Origin: Pelodictyon luteolum DSM 273
Lineage (GTDB): Bacteria; Bacteroidota; Chlorobiia; Chlorobiales; Chlorobiaceae
Direction: 5' to 3'
NCBI RefSeq assembly: GCF_000012485.1
Contig: NC_007512.1
Location: 1,613,001-1,677,000, forward strand
DNA: 64,000 bases
Shown: positions 1 to 9,444 of the stretch, one piece after another
Position numbering within the stretch: position 1 is the stretch's first letter
Layout of the letters: each line of letters opens with the position of its first letter
Position numbers and translations under genes: made by a program
The notes under the pieces: generated by a model
Databases searched by the model: none
The model's input: only the letters and a program-made list of their open reading frames with translations
What the model was told of the DNA's origin: nothing

Positions 1-689
1 GTGGCCATGCCCCGGTAATCGAAAGAGCGGCCTCCGGCCTCCTCTACAATGGGAATGACGGCGGCGCAGTCCCATGGGCTCATGATCTTGTCGACGGCCA
101 CTTCAGCCCGGCCTGAAGCCACCAGCATGTGGCCGTAGCAGTCGCCCCACCCGCGGACAAGTCCCGCCTCAAGGCGCAGCATGTCGACCGGATGGGCCGA
201 AGGGGGATCAAGCAGATACTCTTTCTCAGTGAACACTATCGTGGCGGACGACGTATCGGCAATCGAGGAGACCGAGACCGGATCATCGTTCATGAACGCA
301 CCGCCACCCCGTTCTGCGTGGTAGAGCTCCCGGAGCGCAGGGAAATTGATGACCCCGAGCTGCATTTTTCCGTCCACCTCAAGCCCTATCATGACGCCGT
401 AGAGCGGGACACCGTGGATGAAGGCGCGGGTACCGTCAATCGGGTCGATGATCCAGCGGCGGCCGGTACCGGAAGGCTGCTCATCGAACTCTTCCCCGAA
501 CAGTCCGTCATGCGGATGCTGTGCCGCAATCCCCCGCCGGATGAGTTCCTCCGCTCTCCGGTCCGCTTCCGTGACCGGTGAAGAGTCCCGCTTGGTATCA
601 ACCTTGAGCGACTTGCGGGAAAAATATTCAAGCGTCAGATCCCCCGCCTCACGGGCAAGGTGCATCGCCAGATGCAGGTCAGAATGCAT
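1..689 (-). CDS. Inositol monophosphatase family phosphatase (partial, 3' end outside window)
   Basis: The first 229 codons of a minus-strand gene run off the left edge of the window. The ATG at 689 gives a protein starting MHSDLHLAMHLAREAGD. The family motifs are visible in order: GEEF (metal-binding Glu), DPIDGT (metal-binding Asp residues and phosphate site) and SPWDCAA. These are the Mg2+-dependent, Li+-sensitive phosphatase signatures. The early GEEF/DPIDGT spacing and the short N-terminus fit the histidinol-phosphatase (HisN) or 3'(2'),5'-bisphosphate nucleotidase (CysQ) branches as well as true inositol monophosphatase, so the substrate is left open. It is divergent from the decarboxylase operon, with about 265 bp of A/T-rich intergenic DNA (690-954) that holds no other gene I can support. 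Confidence 0.85.
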   Translation of the reverse strand, partial: MHSDLHLAMHLAREAGDLTLEYFSRKSLKVDTKRDSSPVTEADRRAEELIRRGIAAQHPHDGLFGEEFDEQPSGTGRRWIIDPIDGTRAFIHGVPLYGVMIGLEVDGKMQLGVINFPALRELYHAERGGGAFMNDDPVSVSSIADTSSATIVFTEKEYLLDPPSAHPVDMLRLEAGLVRGWGDCYGHMLVASGRAEVAVDKIMSPWDCAAVIPIVEEAGGRSFDYRGMA

Positions 690-954
690 AGGTTTTCACG
701 GCTGTTTGACAGCAAAAAAAAGAAAAATATAAGATTATTCGCCCCACTGCGGCAACAAAGGCGGTTATTCCCCTTTTTTTTTGAATATTCAATGCAACAG
801 AGCGGAACCGCCATGGAACCGCGAACCCCTCATGCAGCGACTCTGCAAACCCGGAACACCAGATGGCTCCCCAGTCCACCATGTTCAGCATCAACGGTTG
901 TGCAGATCTCACGGCACCTGCCATAGAGCATCTCAATCATTATCCCACAACACC

Positions 955-2496
955 ATGAAACGCTTGATTGCCGAACGCGAAAAAGCCCGCCTCGGAGGCG
1001 GTGAAAAGCGCATTGAAGCACAGCACGCCAAAGGGAAATTCACGGCCCGCGAGCGCATAGCAATGCTCCTGGACGAAGGAAGCTTCGAAGAGTACGATAT
1101 GTTCGTCACCCACCGCACCACCGATTTCGGCCTTGACAAACAGCACTACCTCTCCGACGGCGTCGTCACGGGGTACGGCACCATCGACGGCCGACCGGTC
1201 TATGTCTTCTCACAGGACTTCACGGTCTTCGGCGGCTCCCTCTCGGAAACCTATGCCGAAAAGATCTGCAAGATCATGGATCAGGCCCTGAAAGTCGGCG
1301 TGCCGGTCATCGGCATCAACGACAGCGGCGGAGCCAGAATACAGGAGGGTGTGCGCAGCCTTGCCGGCTACGCAAGCATCTTCCAGCGCAACATCATGGC
1401 ATCCGGCGTGATTCCGCAGATTTCAGCCATTTTCGGCCCCTGCGCCGGCGGTGCGGTATACTCCCCCGCACTTACCGACTTCGTCCTTATGGCCGAAAAA
1501 ACCAGCTACATGTTCGTCACCGGCCCGAAGGTGGTCAAAACCGTGACGGGTGAAACAATCACCGAAGAGGACCTTGGCGGAGCTTCAGTCCATGCCACCA
1601 AATCCGGCGTCACCCATTTCGTGGCGGCCGATGAAGAGGAAGGCATCCTGCTCATCAAAAAACTGTTGAGCTACCTGCCACAGAACAACCTCGAAGAACC
1701 CCCGCTGGCAATCTGCGACGACCCTGCCGACCGCCTCGAGGAGAGCCTGAACACCATCATTCCCGAGAAACCGTCCCAGCCATACGATGTAAAGGACGTC
1801 ATCCAGGCCATCGCCGATAACGGGGAGTTCCTCGAAGTGCAGCGCCAGTACGCCCGCAATATCGTCATCGGGTTCGTCACCTTCAACGGCATTTCGACCG
1901 GCATCGTGGCCAACCAGCCCAAGTACCTCGCCGGATGCCTCGACATCGACGCGTCAAGGAAAGCCGCCCGCTTCATCCGCTTCTGCGATGCCTTCAACAT
2001 ACCCATCGTCTCCCTCGTCGATGTTCCAGGGTTCCTGCCCGGCAGCGCCCAGGAGTTCGACGGCATCATCAGTAACGGCGCTAAACTCATTTTTGCATAC
2101 GGTGAGGCCACCGTACCAAAAATCACCGTCATCCTCCGCAAAGCGTATGGCGGAGCATACTGTGTAATGAGCTCCAAGCACCTGCGCGGAGACGTGAACT
2201 ATGCCTGGCCGAATGCCGAAATCGCCGTCATGGGGCCGGCAGGCGCCATTGAAGTGCTCTACAACCGTGAACTGAAAGCCATTGAAGACCCTGAAGAGCG
2301 GGCCCGGTTCGTCGCCGAAAAGGAATCCGAGTACAGGGAGAAATTTGCCAACCCCTATGAAGCAGCAAAGTACGGGTATATCGACGACGTCATCGAGCCC
2401 CGCAACACGCGGTTCCGCATCATCAGGGCCCTGCAGGTACTCTCAACAAAAAAAGACGGGAACCCCCCGAAAAAACACTCAACGCTCCCGCTCTGA
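955..2496 (+). CDS. mmdA: Acyl-CoA carboxyltransferase, methylmalonyl-CoA decarboxylase alpha / propionyl-CoA carboxylase beta type
   Basis: The protein is 513 aa, the usual length for the MmdA/PccB carboxyltransferase family. The oxyanion-hole glycine motifs of both crotonase-like halves are present ([19 protein letters not shown], and the C-terminal [10 protein letters not shown]). It transfers CO2 between methylmalonyl-CoA (or another acyl-CoA) and biotin. The open frame extends upstream to 781, but that extension is not protein-like. The ATG at 955 starts [16 protein letters not shown], the normal N-terminus of the family. Downstream lie an OadG-like subunit, a biotin carrier and an OadB-type Na+ pump. 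This context favours a Na+-translocating methylmalonyl-CoA decarboxylase over an ATP-dependent propionyl-CoA carboxylase. No biotin carboxylase gene is present in the window. Confidence 0.9.
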   Translation: MKRLIAEREKARLGGGEKRIEAQHAKGKFTARERIAMLLDEGSFEEYDMFVTHRTTDFGLDKQHYLSDGVVTGYGTIDGRPVYVFSQDFTVFGGSLSETYAEKICKIMDQALKVGVPVIGINDSGGARIQEGVRSLAGYASIFQRNIMASGVIPQISAIFGPCAGGAVYSPALTDFVLMAEKTSYMFVTGPKVVKTVTGETITEEDLGGASVHATKSGVTHFVAADEEEGILLIKKLLSYLPQNNLEEPPLAICDDPADRLEESLNTIIPEKPSQPYDVKDVIQAIADNGEFLEVQRQYARNIVIGFVTFNGISTGIVANQPKYLAGCLDIDASRKAARFIRFCDAFNIPIVSLVDVPGFLPGSAQEFDGIISNGAKLIFAYGEATVPKITVILRKAYGGAYCVMSSKHLRGDVNYAWPNAEIAVMGPAGAIEVLYNRELKAIEDPEERARFVAEKESEYREKFANPYEAAKYGYIDDVIEPRNTRFRIIRALQVLSTKKDGNPPKKHSTLPL

Positions 2497-2517
2497 CAAC
2501 GGAAAACAGCAAAACCC

Positions 2518-2886
2518 ATGTTCCCAGCAGTTTCATTCAACCTTTCGGCAATACAGGCTGATCACCTCATGCTCGCAGCCACGGGCTACGGGGTGGTGTT
2601 CATGTCGCTGATCATTCTCTATCTCGTCTTCAGCGTACTTCCACACCTGCTTGAGGCCCGGTTCGGAAAAAAAGCCAACGACACGGAGCCGGCATCGGCC
2701 AGAGCTCAGGTGGCCAGACAGAGCGGAGAAGTCAATGCATCCATCGCCATGGCTCTGCACATGTACTTCACCGAGCTCCATGATCAGGAAACCGCCATCC
2801 TCACCATCAAAAAGGCGGCAAAAAACTATTCCCCCTGGAATTCCAAGATTTACAATGTCATCAATTTCAAAGGCACAGTGAGATGA
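2518..2886 (+). CDS. OadG-like gamma/delta subunit of Na+-pumping decarboxylase
   Basis: This 122-aa protein has one N-terminal membrane segment at about residues 20-45 (GYGVVFMSLIILYLVFSVL) and a soluble tail ending in PWNSKIYNV, a conserved C-terminal element of OadG/MmdD assembly subunits. In this family the small subunit holds the carboxyltransferase and the membrane beta subunit together. The gene starts 21 bp after mmdA, and its stop overlaps the start of the biotin-carrier gene (ATGA at 2883-2886), so the two are probably translationally coupled. The sequence between the membrane helix and the C-terminal box is poorly conserved, so the assignment rests on architecture, the end motif and context. 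Confidence 0.8.
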   Translation: MFPAVSFNLSAIQADHLMLAATGYGVVFMSLIILYLVFSVLPHLLEARFGKKANDTEPASARAQVARQSGEVNASIAMALHMYFTELHDQETAILTIKKAAKNYSPWNSKIYNVINFKGTVR

Positions 2887-3302
2887 GGCGATACACCTTC
2901 AAGATAAACGGAAACAATTACAGCGTTGAGATCAAGTCGATTGAAGAGAACACCGCTGAAATCGAGGTCAACGGAACAGCGTACCAGGTAGAGCTGGGTC
3001 GTGAAATGAAAGCCCCGCAGCCGCCAAAGCTCGTCCGCTCCGCGCCGAGCGCACCGCCAAAGGCACCCACACCGCTGAACACGTCCGGACTGAGCCAGAT
3101 AAAGGCTCCCCTGCCGGGAACCATCCTGCAGATCATGATTGCACCCGGAACAGCGGTAAAACGCGAACAGCCGCTGCTGGTGCTCGAAGCCATGAAAATG
3201 GAGAACAATATCCTTGCCGAAAAGGACGGAACGGTCAAGACCGTAAAGGTCCGGGAAGGCGATACCGTCATGCAGGGCGACGTCCTTGTTGAAATAGATT
3301 AA
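2883..3302 (+). CDS. Biotin carboxyl carrier protein of decarboxylase complex
   Basis: This 139-aa protein has a C-terminal biotinyl domain (residues about 70-139) with the biotinylation site EAMKMENN, Lys105 being the expected acceptor. A Pro/Ala-rich hinge (about residues 43-68, PQPPKLVRSAPSAPPK) links it to a small N-terminal domain. This is the standard layout of MmdC/OadA-tail carrier subunits, in which the swinging biotin shuttles CO2 from the carboxyltransferase to the membrane pump. It overlaps the OadG-like gene by 4 bp and precedes oadB by 8 bp, so it belongs to the same operon. Confidence 0.92.
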   Translation: MRRYTFKINGNNYSVEIKSIEENTAEIEVNGTAYQVELGREMKAPQPPKLVRSAPSAPPKAPTPLNTSGLSQIKAPLPGTILQIMIAPGTAVKREQPLLVLEAMKMENNILAEKDGTVKTVKVREGDTVMQGDVLVEID

Positions 3303-3310
3303 CCACCACC

Positions 3311-4447
3311 ATGCAGGGAATACTCCGTTTTCTTGAATACTCCGGGTTTATGAACGTCACGCCCGGACACGTGCTGATGATCCTCATCGGCATCCTTTTC
3401 ATCTATCTAGCCGTTCGGCACGAATACGAGCCGCTGCTTCTGGTGCCGATCGGGTTCGGTATCCTCATCGGCAACACGCCCTTCCTTGAGAACGCCGGAC
3501 TGCAGCTCGGCATCTACGAACAGGGCAGCGTCATGAACTACCTTTATCAGGGTGTGCTCAAAGGCATCTTCCCTCCGCTCATCTTCCTCGGCATCGGGGC
3601 CATGACCGACTTCTCCACACTGCTCTCGAACCCGAAGCTCATCCTGCTCGGCGCGGCTGCCCAGCTCGGCATCTTCCTCACCTATCTCGGTGCCATTGCC
3701 CTCGGGTTCACGAACCCGGAATCGGCTTCGATCGGCATCATCGGCGGTGCTGACGGTCCGACGGCCATCTTCATCTCCTCGCGACTGGCTCCGCACCTCA
3801 TCGGATCCATCGCCATCGCCGCCTACTCCTACATGGCCCTCGTGCCGGTCATCCAGCCGCCCATCATGAGGCTCCTGACCACTCCGGAAGAGCGCAAAAT
3901 CAAGATGAAACCGCCCCGCTCCGTCTCTAAAACCGAAAAGGTTGTATTCCCGATTGCCGGTCTGCTCCTGACCGGGTTCATCGCCCCCGGCGCTCTGCCG
4001 CTCCTCGGCATGCTCTTCTTCGGCAACCTCCTGAAAGAGTCGATGGTCACCAAACGCCTTGCCGACACGGCCCGCAACGCCATGATCGACACTGTCACCA
4101 TCATCCTCGGCCTCACCGTCGGAGCATCGACCCAGGCCACAACGTTCCTTACCCCGCAGTCGATCCTCATCTTCGTGCTCGGCGCCCTGTCGTTCATGAT
4201 ATCGACCGCCGGCGGTGTGCTCTTTGCAAAACTGATGAACCTCTTCCTCAAGGGCGACAACAAGATCAATCCCCTCATCGGCGCAGCCGGAGTATCGGCT
4301 GTTCCCGACAGTGCCCGTGTAGCTCAGATCGAAGGACTGAAGGCCGATCCCACGAACCACCTCCTCATGCACGCCATGGCACCCAACGTAGCCGGAGTCA
4401 TCGGTTCAGCAGTGGCAGCGGGCATCATGATCAGCTACCTAATGTAA
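3311..4447 (+). CDS. Na+-translocating decarboxylase beta subunit (OadB/MmdB family)
   Basis: This 378-aa polytopic membrane protein is typical of the family in length. It contains the hallmark GGADGPTAIF segment, whose Asp is required for Na+ binding and carboxybiotin decarboxylation in studied homologues, and the second re-entrant region GAAGVSAVPDSAR. Decarboxylation of carboxybiotin here is coupled to Na+ export across the cytoplasmic membrane. It is the last gene of the four-gene unit. A weak hairpin at 4457-4477 follows. In an autotrophic phototroph the complex could spill methylmalonyl-CoA to propionyl-CoA while building a Na+ gradient, or run in reverse during propionate assimilation. 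The direction cannot be read from sequence. Confidence 0.9.
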   Translation: MQGILRFLEYSGFMNVTPGHVLMILIGILFIYLAVRHEYEPLLLVPIGFGILIGNTPFLENAGLQLGIYEQGSVMNYLYQGVLKGIFPPLIFLGIGAMTDFSTLLSNPKLILLGAAAQLGIFLTYLGAIALGFTNPESASIGIIGGADGPTAIFISSRLAPHLIGSIAIAAYSYMALVPVIQPPIMRLLTTPEERKIKMKPPRSVSKTEKVVFPIAGLLLTGFIAPGALPLLGMLFFGNLLKESMVTKRLADTARNAMIDTVTIILGLTVGASTQATTFLTPQSILIFVLGALSFMISTAGGVLFAKLMNLFLKGDNKINPLIGAAGVSAVPDSARVAQIEGLKADPTNHLLMHAMAPNVAGVIGSAVAAGIMISYLM

Positions 4448-5545
<1,098 letters not shown>

Positions 5546-5581
5546 GCCTCTTTCACCCGAGCAACCGTCAGGACCACAAAG

Positions 5582-5626
5582 AAAGGCCCGGCAGGATGTC
5601 ACAGAAGGCACCGGCCGGGCCTTTTT
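5582..5626 (+). terminator. Rho-independent terminator of hemB
   Basis: AAAGGCCCGGC and GCCGGGCCTTT form a perfect 11-bp stem running directly into a short T tract. It lies 36 bp after the hemB stop and 20 bp before aroC. Confidence 0.85.
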
Positions 5627-5645
5627 CCAAGATAACACGAAGCCC

Positions 5646-6839
5646 ATGATACGATACTTTACCGCAGGAGAATCCCACGGCCCGGCGCTATCGGCCATTA
5701 TTGACGGCATTCCGGCCGGTGTTGCCATTACGAAAGAGGACATCGACCGCGAGCTCCGGCGCCGCCAGCAGGGCTACGGCCGCGGGGGGCGCATGAAAAT
5801 AGAACAGGACAGTGCCGAGGTGCTCTCCGGCATCCGCTTCGGCAAAACCATCGGCTCCCCGATTGCCCTCGTCATCCGGAACCGCGACTGGGAAAACTGG
5901 ACCGACAAGATGGCACAGTTCAGCTCGAATGAAGAGACGACGGAAAAAATCAGCATTCCACGCCCCGGACACGCCGACCTTGCCGGACGCCTGAAATACG
6001 GCTTCAACGACATCCGCCCCGTCATCGACCGTTCTTCAGCGCGAGAAACCGCTGCCCGGGTTGCTGCGGGCTCACTTGCCCGCACCTTTCTGCGTCAGCT
6101 CGGCATCGAAATCGGCAGCAGGGTCGCCTCCATTGGCTCCGCGGAGGATACCGGCTCTGAAGGGCCCTTACGTTCACTGCTTGAACATGGTGCTGAAACC
6201 CTATCGGAAGCTGCGGACCGTTCGGAAGTCCGCATGATCGGGGAAGCAGCTGGAATAGAGGCGATGGCCTCTATCGATAGAGCGAAGGAGCAGGGCGATA
6301 CACTAGGCGGTGTCATTGAAATCTTCATTACCGGCGTTCCGGTCGGGCTCGGCAGCTATGTCCAGCATGACCGCCGGCTCGACAGCCAGCTAGCTGCAGC
6401 CGTCATGGCTGTTCAGGCAATAAAGGGAGTGGAGATCGGCCCTGCATTCGACAATGCGCGCAAACCCGGCTCCGAAGTGCACGATGCGTTCACCCTTATG
6501 AAGGGAGAAGGCGTGAGGAGACCGACCAACCGGTCGGGAGGCCTGGAAGGAAGCATGTCGAGCGGCGAGGTCATCCATATCCGGGCAGCGATGAAACCCA
6601 TCTCGTCACTGCAGTCGCCGCTGCAGTCGTTCAACCTCGACACGCTTGAGCCGGTCCTCTCGCGCTTCGAGCGCAGCGACACCTGCGCCGTCCCGGCTGC
6701 CGGCGTCGTGATCGAAGCCGTAGTGGCACCGGTCATCGCCAATGCCCTGCTCGAGAAACTCGGCGGCGACCATATGGATGAGATCCGGGAACGGCTCGAG
6801 CGCTACCGCGAAGCCTTGCGGTCTGCTTTTACCGGCTGA
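5646..6839 (+). CDS. aroC: Chorismate synthase
   Basis: This 397-aa protein is the last enzyme of the shikimate pathway, converting EPSP to chorismate with reduced FMN. The N-terminal signature GESHGPALSAIIDGIPAG and the RPGHADL and SSARETAARVAAG motifs are all intact, and the length is typical of the longer bacterial form. Its 3' end overlaps the convergent cysE gene by 37 bp (6803-6839), which is tight but leaves both frames full-length. Chorismate feeds TrpE (encoded at 39680) and quinone synthesis. Confidence 0.96.
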   Translation: MIRYFTAGESHGPALSAIIDGIPAGVAITKEDIDRELRRRQQGYGRGGRMKIEQDSAEVLSGIRFGKTIGSPIALVIRNRDWENWTDKMAQFSSNEETTEKISIPRPGHADLAGRLKYGFNDIRPVIDRSSARETAARVAAGSLARTFLRQLGIEIGSRVASIGSAEDTGSEGPLRSLLEHGAETLSEAADRSEVRMIGEAAGIEAMASIDRAKEQGDTLGGVIEIFITGVPVGLGSYVQHDRRLDSQLAAAVMAVQAIKGVEIGPAFDNARKPGSEVHDAFTLMKGEGVRRPTNRSGGLEGSMSSGEVIHIRAAMKPISSLQSPLQSFNLDTLEPVLSRFERSDTCAVPAAGVVIEAVVAPVIANALLEKLGGDHMDEIRERLERYREALRSAFTG

Positions 6840-7645
6840 TTGCCATCACTCTCGTTATAGCGGCCGACCAGGCGCTGGTTCATGTCCAGTGAAGGCTCCT
6901 GCACCTCCGTACGGCCCACTATCTGGGCCGGCACGCCGGCTACCGTGTAATGCGGCGGAACATCGTCCAGCACCACGCTGCCCGCACCGACCTTTGCCCC
7001 CTCGCCGATGACCACGTTGCCGAGGATCTTCGCACCGGCACCGATCAGCACCGATTTATGCACCTTCGGATGGCGGTCGCCCGTCTCCTTGCCGGTACCG
7101 CCGAGGGTCACCTCATGCAGCAGCGACACGTTGTCGTCAACGACAGCCGTTTCGCCGATAACAAGACTTGTGGCATGGTCAAGCAGTATCCCCTTGCCGA
7201 TTACCGCCGCAGGGTGGATATCGACGGCAAAGACCTCTGAAATGCGGTTCTGGATGAAGTAGGACATGGTCTTGCGGCCGTTTTTCCACAGCCAGTGTGA
7301 AAAACGGTAGGCCTGAAGTGCCTGATAGCCTTTCAGGAACAGCATGGTTTCGAAATAGTAGACAGCCGCAGGGTCACGGTCCTGGGTTGCAACAAGATCG
7401 CACACCGCATAATCCACCCTGTCGGGGCAATCCCTGTAGAAATCCTCGAACAGTCCCTGCAGGACCGGAGGAGGAAAGTGCTTGGAACCCAGCTTCACGG
7501 CAAGCAGCATCGCCAGCGATGAGGCGAAATCGCTGAACTGAAGGATATGCTGCTCAAGAAACATGCTGATGTCAGGATCGCGCCTGCATTCAGCGGAGGC
7601 TTCCGAAACGATGATTTTCCAGATTTTGTCAGCATCTGACTGCAT
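6803..7645 (-). CDS. cysE: Serine O-acetyltransferase
   Basis: This 280-aa protein has the CysE N-terminal helical domain followed by a left-handed beta-helix of hexapeptide repeats. The active-site region contains DHATSLVIGET and LHEVTLGGTGK, with the catalytic Asp-His pair context, and GDRHPKV. It acetylates serine to O-acetylserine, the sulfide acceptor in cysteine synthesis, which suits a sulfide-rich habitat. The C-terminal tail after AGVPAQIVGR is about 25 aa longer than minimal CysE proteins. It is convergent with aroC. The 275-bp gap to queD (7646-7920) contains small dyads only (for example CATTCA/TGAATG at 7821-7843), and I recognise no riboswitch there. Confidence 0.95.
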   Translation of the reverse strand: MQSDADKIWKIIVSEASAECRRDPDISMFLEQHILQFSDFASSLAMLLAVKLGSKHFPPPVLQGLFEDFYRDCPDRVDYAVCDLVATQDRDPAAVYYFETMLFLKGYQALQAYRFSHWLWKNGRKTMSYFIQNRISEVFAVDIHPAAVIGKGILLDHATSLVIGETAVVDDNVSLLHEVTLGGTGKETGDRHPKVHKSVLIGAGAKILGNVVIGEGAKVGAGSVVLDDVPPHYTVAGVPAQIVGRTEVQEPSLDMNQRLVGRYNESDGNQPVKADRKASR

Positions 7646-7920
7646 GGCGGAAAACGGCTTTGGCCGTGGAATAATTTACTGAAAATGACGGGACCCGGTG
7701 GAGCATGAGGAACAGTCAACAACCTTACCCCCCTAAAAGGTCCGCAGGCATGCACCGGGGAACCGGCAGCAGGCGTCACCTAATGTAGGAAAATTATCCG
7801 TTCCTCAGCCCGGCAGGATGCATTCATCCACTACGAGTGAATGGCCAACACTTTTGAAACAGGGATTTTTTGTGTACACTTTTGCTTGCTGACCTGAGCC
7901 AAACCCCATCGCTGACCACC

Positions 7921-8358
7921 ATGCAGATATCACGGAAAATCGAAATCGATTACGGACACACCCTTCCGAACCACTTTTCGTTCTGCAACCAGCTGCACGG
8001 CCACCGCGGTGTCGTTGTCGCCACCGTCGAAGGACCCGTCATTGAGCGCAGCGGGGACTCTGAAGAGGGTATGGTGATGGACTTCCGGTTCCTGAAGGAG
8101 ATCATGGTGGAGCACATCCACAACCGGCTCGACCACGGGTTTGCCGTCTGGCGTGAAGATCATGAAGATCTTGAGTTCATCCTGAAACGCAACACCCGGG
8201 TGCTTGTCACCGACGACCCCCCTACTGCTGAATACCTCGCCAAATGGGCTTTCAACGAGATCCGCACCCATCTGCCTGAAGGCATAAGCCTCCACAACGT
8301 GCGCTGGTATGAGACGCCGAACAACTGGGCTGATTATGATGGGCAGATAATTAAGTGA
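7921..8358 (+). CDS. queD: 6-carboxytetrahydropterin synthase / 6-pyruvoyltetrahydropterin synthase family
   Basis: This 145-aa protein belongs to the T-fold QueD/PTPS family. The Zn ligands His13, His26 and His28 and the catalytic Cys22 are all present (YGHTL, then CNQLHGH). The ATG at 7921 (MQISRKIEIDYGH) is preferred. The open frame begins 17 codons earlier, but that extension does not match the family. It most likely makes 6-carboxy-5,6,7,8-tetrahydropterin for queuosine or another deazapurine. No queC, queE or queF gene lies nearby, so the pathway assignment rests on the catalytic Cys-His arrangement. Confidence 0.88.
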   Translation: MQISRKIEIDYGHTLPNHFSFCNQLHGHRGVVVATVEGPVIERSGDSEEGMVMDFRFLKEIMVEHIHNRLDHGFAVWREDHEDLEFILKRNTRVLVTDDPPTAEYLAKWAFNEIRTHLPEGISLHNVRWYETPNNWADYDGQIIK

Positions 8359-8419
8359 TTGTTTAATAAAGCCATATAGGCCGAGCCCCGCCTATGATGT
8401 ACATTCATCCCTGACCAAG

Positions 8420-9301
8420 TCACTGGTCTGAGGGTTCGAGGTGAGTCGTCACGTAGGTATGAGGCAAAATCTTATGCAGATGAGCCTCTATAGATTCGCA
8501 ACAGTCATGGCCCTGCTGAACGCTCCAATTTCCAGGTACCATGACATCCAGTGTTATGAAAACAATGCTCCCACCCATACGCGTTTTCAGGTTATGGCAG
8601 CTCACCCCGTCCAGGGATATATCCTTCAATGCCGTCTGGATCTCAGAAAGCTGCTCGGGAGGCAATGATGCATCCATCATCCCCTCCGCAGTCCGTTGCA
8701 GCAGGTGCCAGCCGGTTCGGAGGATATTGATTGCGACCGCCAGAGCGATGACAGGATCGAGCCAGGTCCATCCGCTCCACCAGGCCAAAGCAACACCGGC
8801 AATCACTCCGACCGATGTCCAGACATCGGTCATGAGGTGGTGGGCGTCGGCTTCCAGCGTGATCGAATGCTCCCGCCTGCCCACGGTCAGCAGGGTACGT
8901 GCCGTAAAGTAGTTGACCATACTTGCGCCAGCCGATACCAGAAGCGCAAAACCTACAGCCTCAAGTTCCCGAGGGTGAAGCAGGCGATCGACAGCACTGA
9001 ATCCGATAGACAATGCGGCGATGAGGATCAGCAGTCCTTCGAAGCCGCTTGAAAAATATTCCGCCTTTCCGTGACCGAACGGGTGCGAATCATCTGCCGG
9101 TCGTTCAGCCAGAGTGATCATGGCCAATGCCATCATGGCGCCAGCAAGATTCACGAATGATTCGAGGGCATCTGAAAGCAATCCCACCGACCCGGTCAAC
9201 CGCCAAGCCAGCATTTTCATTACAATGGTCACGATTGCTGCGGTAATCGACAGCAGGACGAAAGGTTTCAGGGATTTTTTTGGGCGAGAAATGGAATGCA
9301 T
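8420..9301 (-). CDS. Cation diffusion facilitator (CDF) metal efflux protein
   Basis: This 293-aa inner-membrane carrier has six predicted helices and a cytoplasmic tail. CDF signatures are SDALESFVNLAG in helix 2, HPFGHGKAEYFSS in the loop, and ADAHHLMTDVWTS in helix 5 (metal-site His and Asp). The tail ends THLEPSD, typical of the regulatory metal-binding domain. The helix-2 site reads E-x3-N rather than D-x3-D or H-x3-D, so the metal cannot be assigned; CDF members move Zn2+, Fe2+, Mn2+ or Co2+ outward by proton antiport. The ATG at 9301 is preferred over a TTG at 9325. It lies about 140 bp downstream of the 16-haem cytochrome gene on the same strand and may be the last gene of that unit. 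A small palindrome (TTGTATTACAA, 9385-9395) lies in the gap. Confidence 0.88.
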   Translation of the reverse strand: MHSISRPKKSLKPFVLLSITAAIVTIVMKMLAWRLTGSVGLLSDALESFVNLAGAMMALAMITLAERPADDSHPFGHGKAEYFSSGFEGLLILIAALSIGFSAVDRLLHPRELEAVGFALLVSAGASMVNYFTARTLLTVGRREHSITLEADAHHLMTDVWTSVGVIAGVALAWWSGWTWLDPVIALAVAINILRTGWHLLQRTAEGMMDASLPPEQLSEIQTALKDISLDGVSCHNLKTRMGGSIVFITLDVMVPGNWSVQQGHDCCESIEAHLHKILPHTYVTTHLEPSDQ

Positions 9302-9444
9302 TACTGATGTATTGAATTTATGCAAGGCGATTGCATCCGGTAAAGTGGGTAGATATCGCCATAATGCGTTGAAGGGGCCTCATGTTGTATTACAATAAGA
9401 TGGTACTCCAGGTAACAGATTCAAGCCTTTGGCCCCACGGAGTT

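Noticed and set aside
3407-4372. 321-codon minus-strand open frame opposite the OadB-type gene
   Set aside because: Very high Glu/Asp/Arg content typical of the reverse of a GC-rich membrane-protein gene; no domain.
7646-7920. Possible preQ1 or other riboswitch upstream of queD or cysE
   Set aside because: The gap has small dyads, but I could not match it to preQ1, SAM or cobalamin riboswitch consensus sequences.
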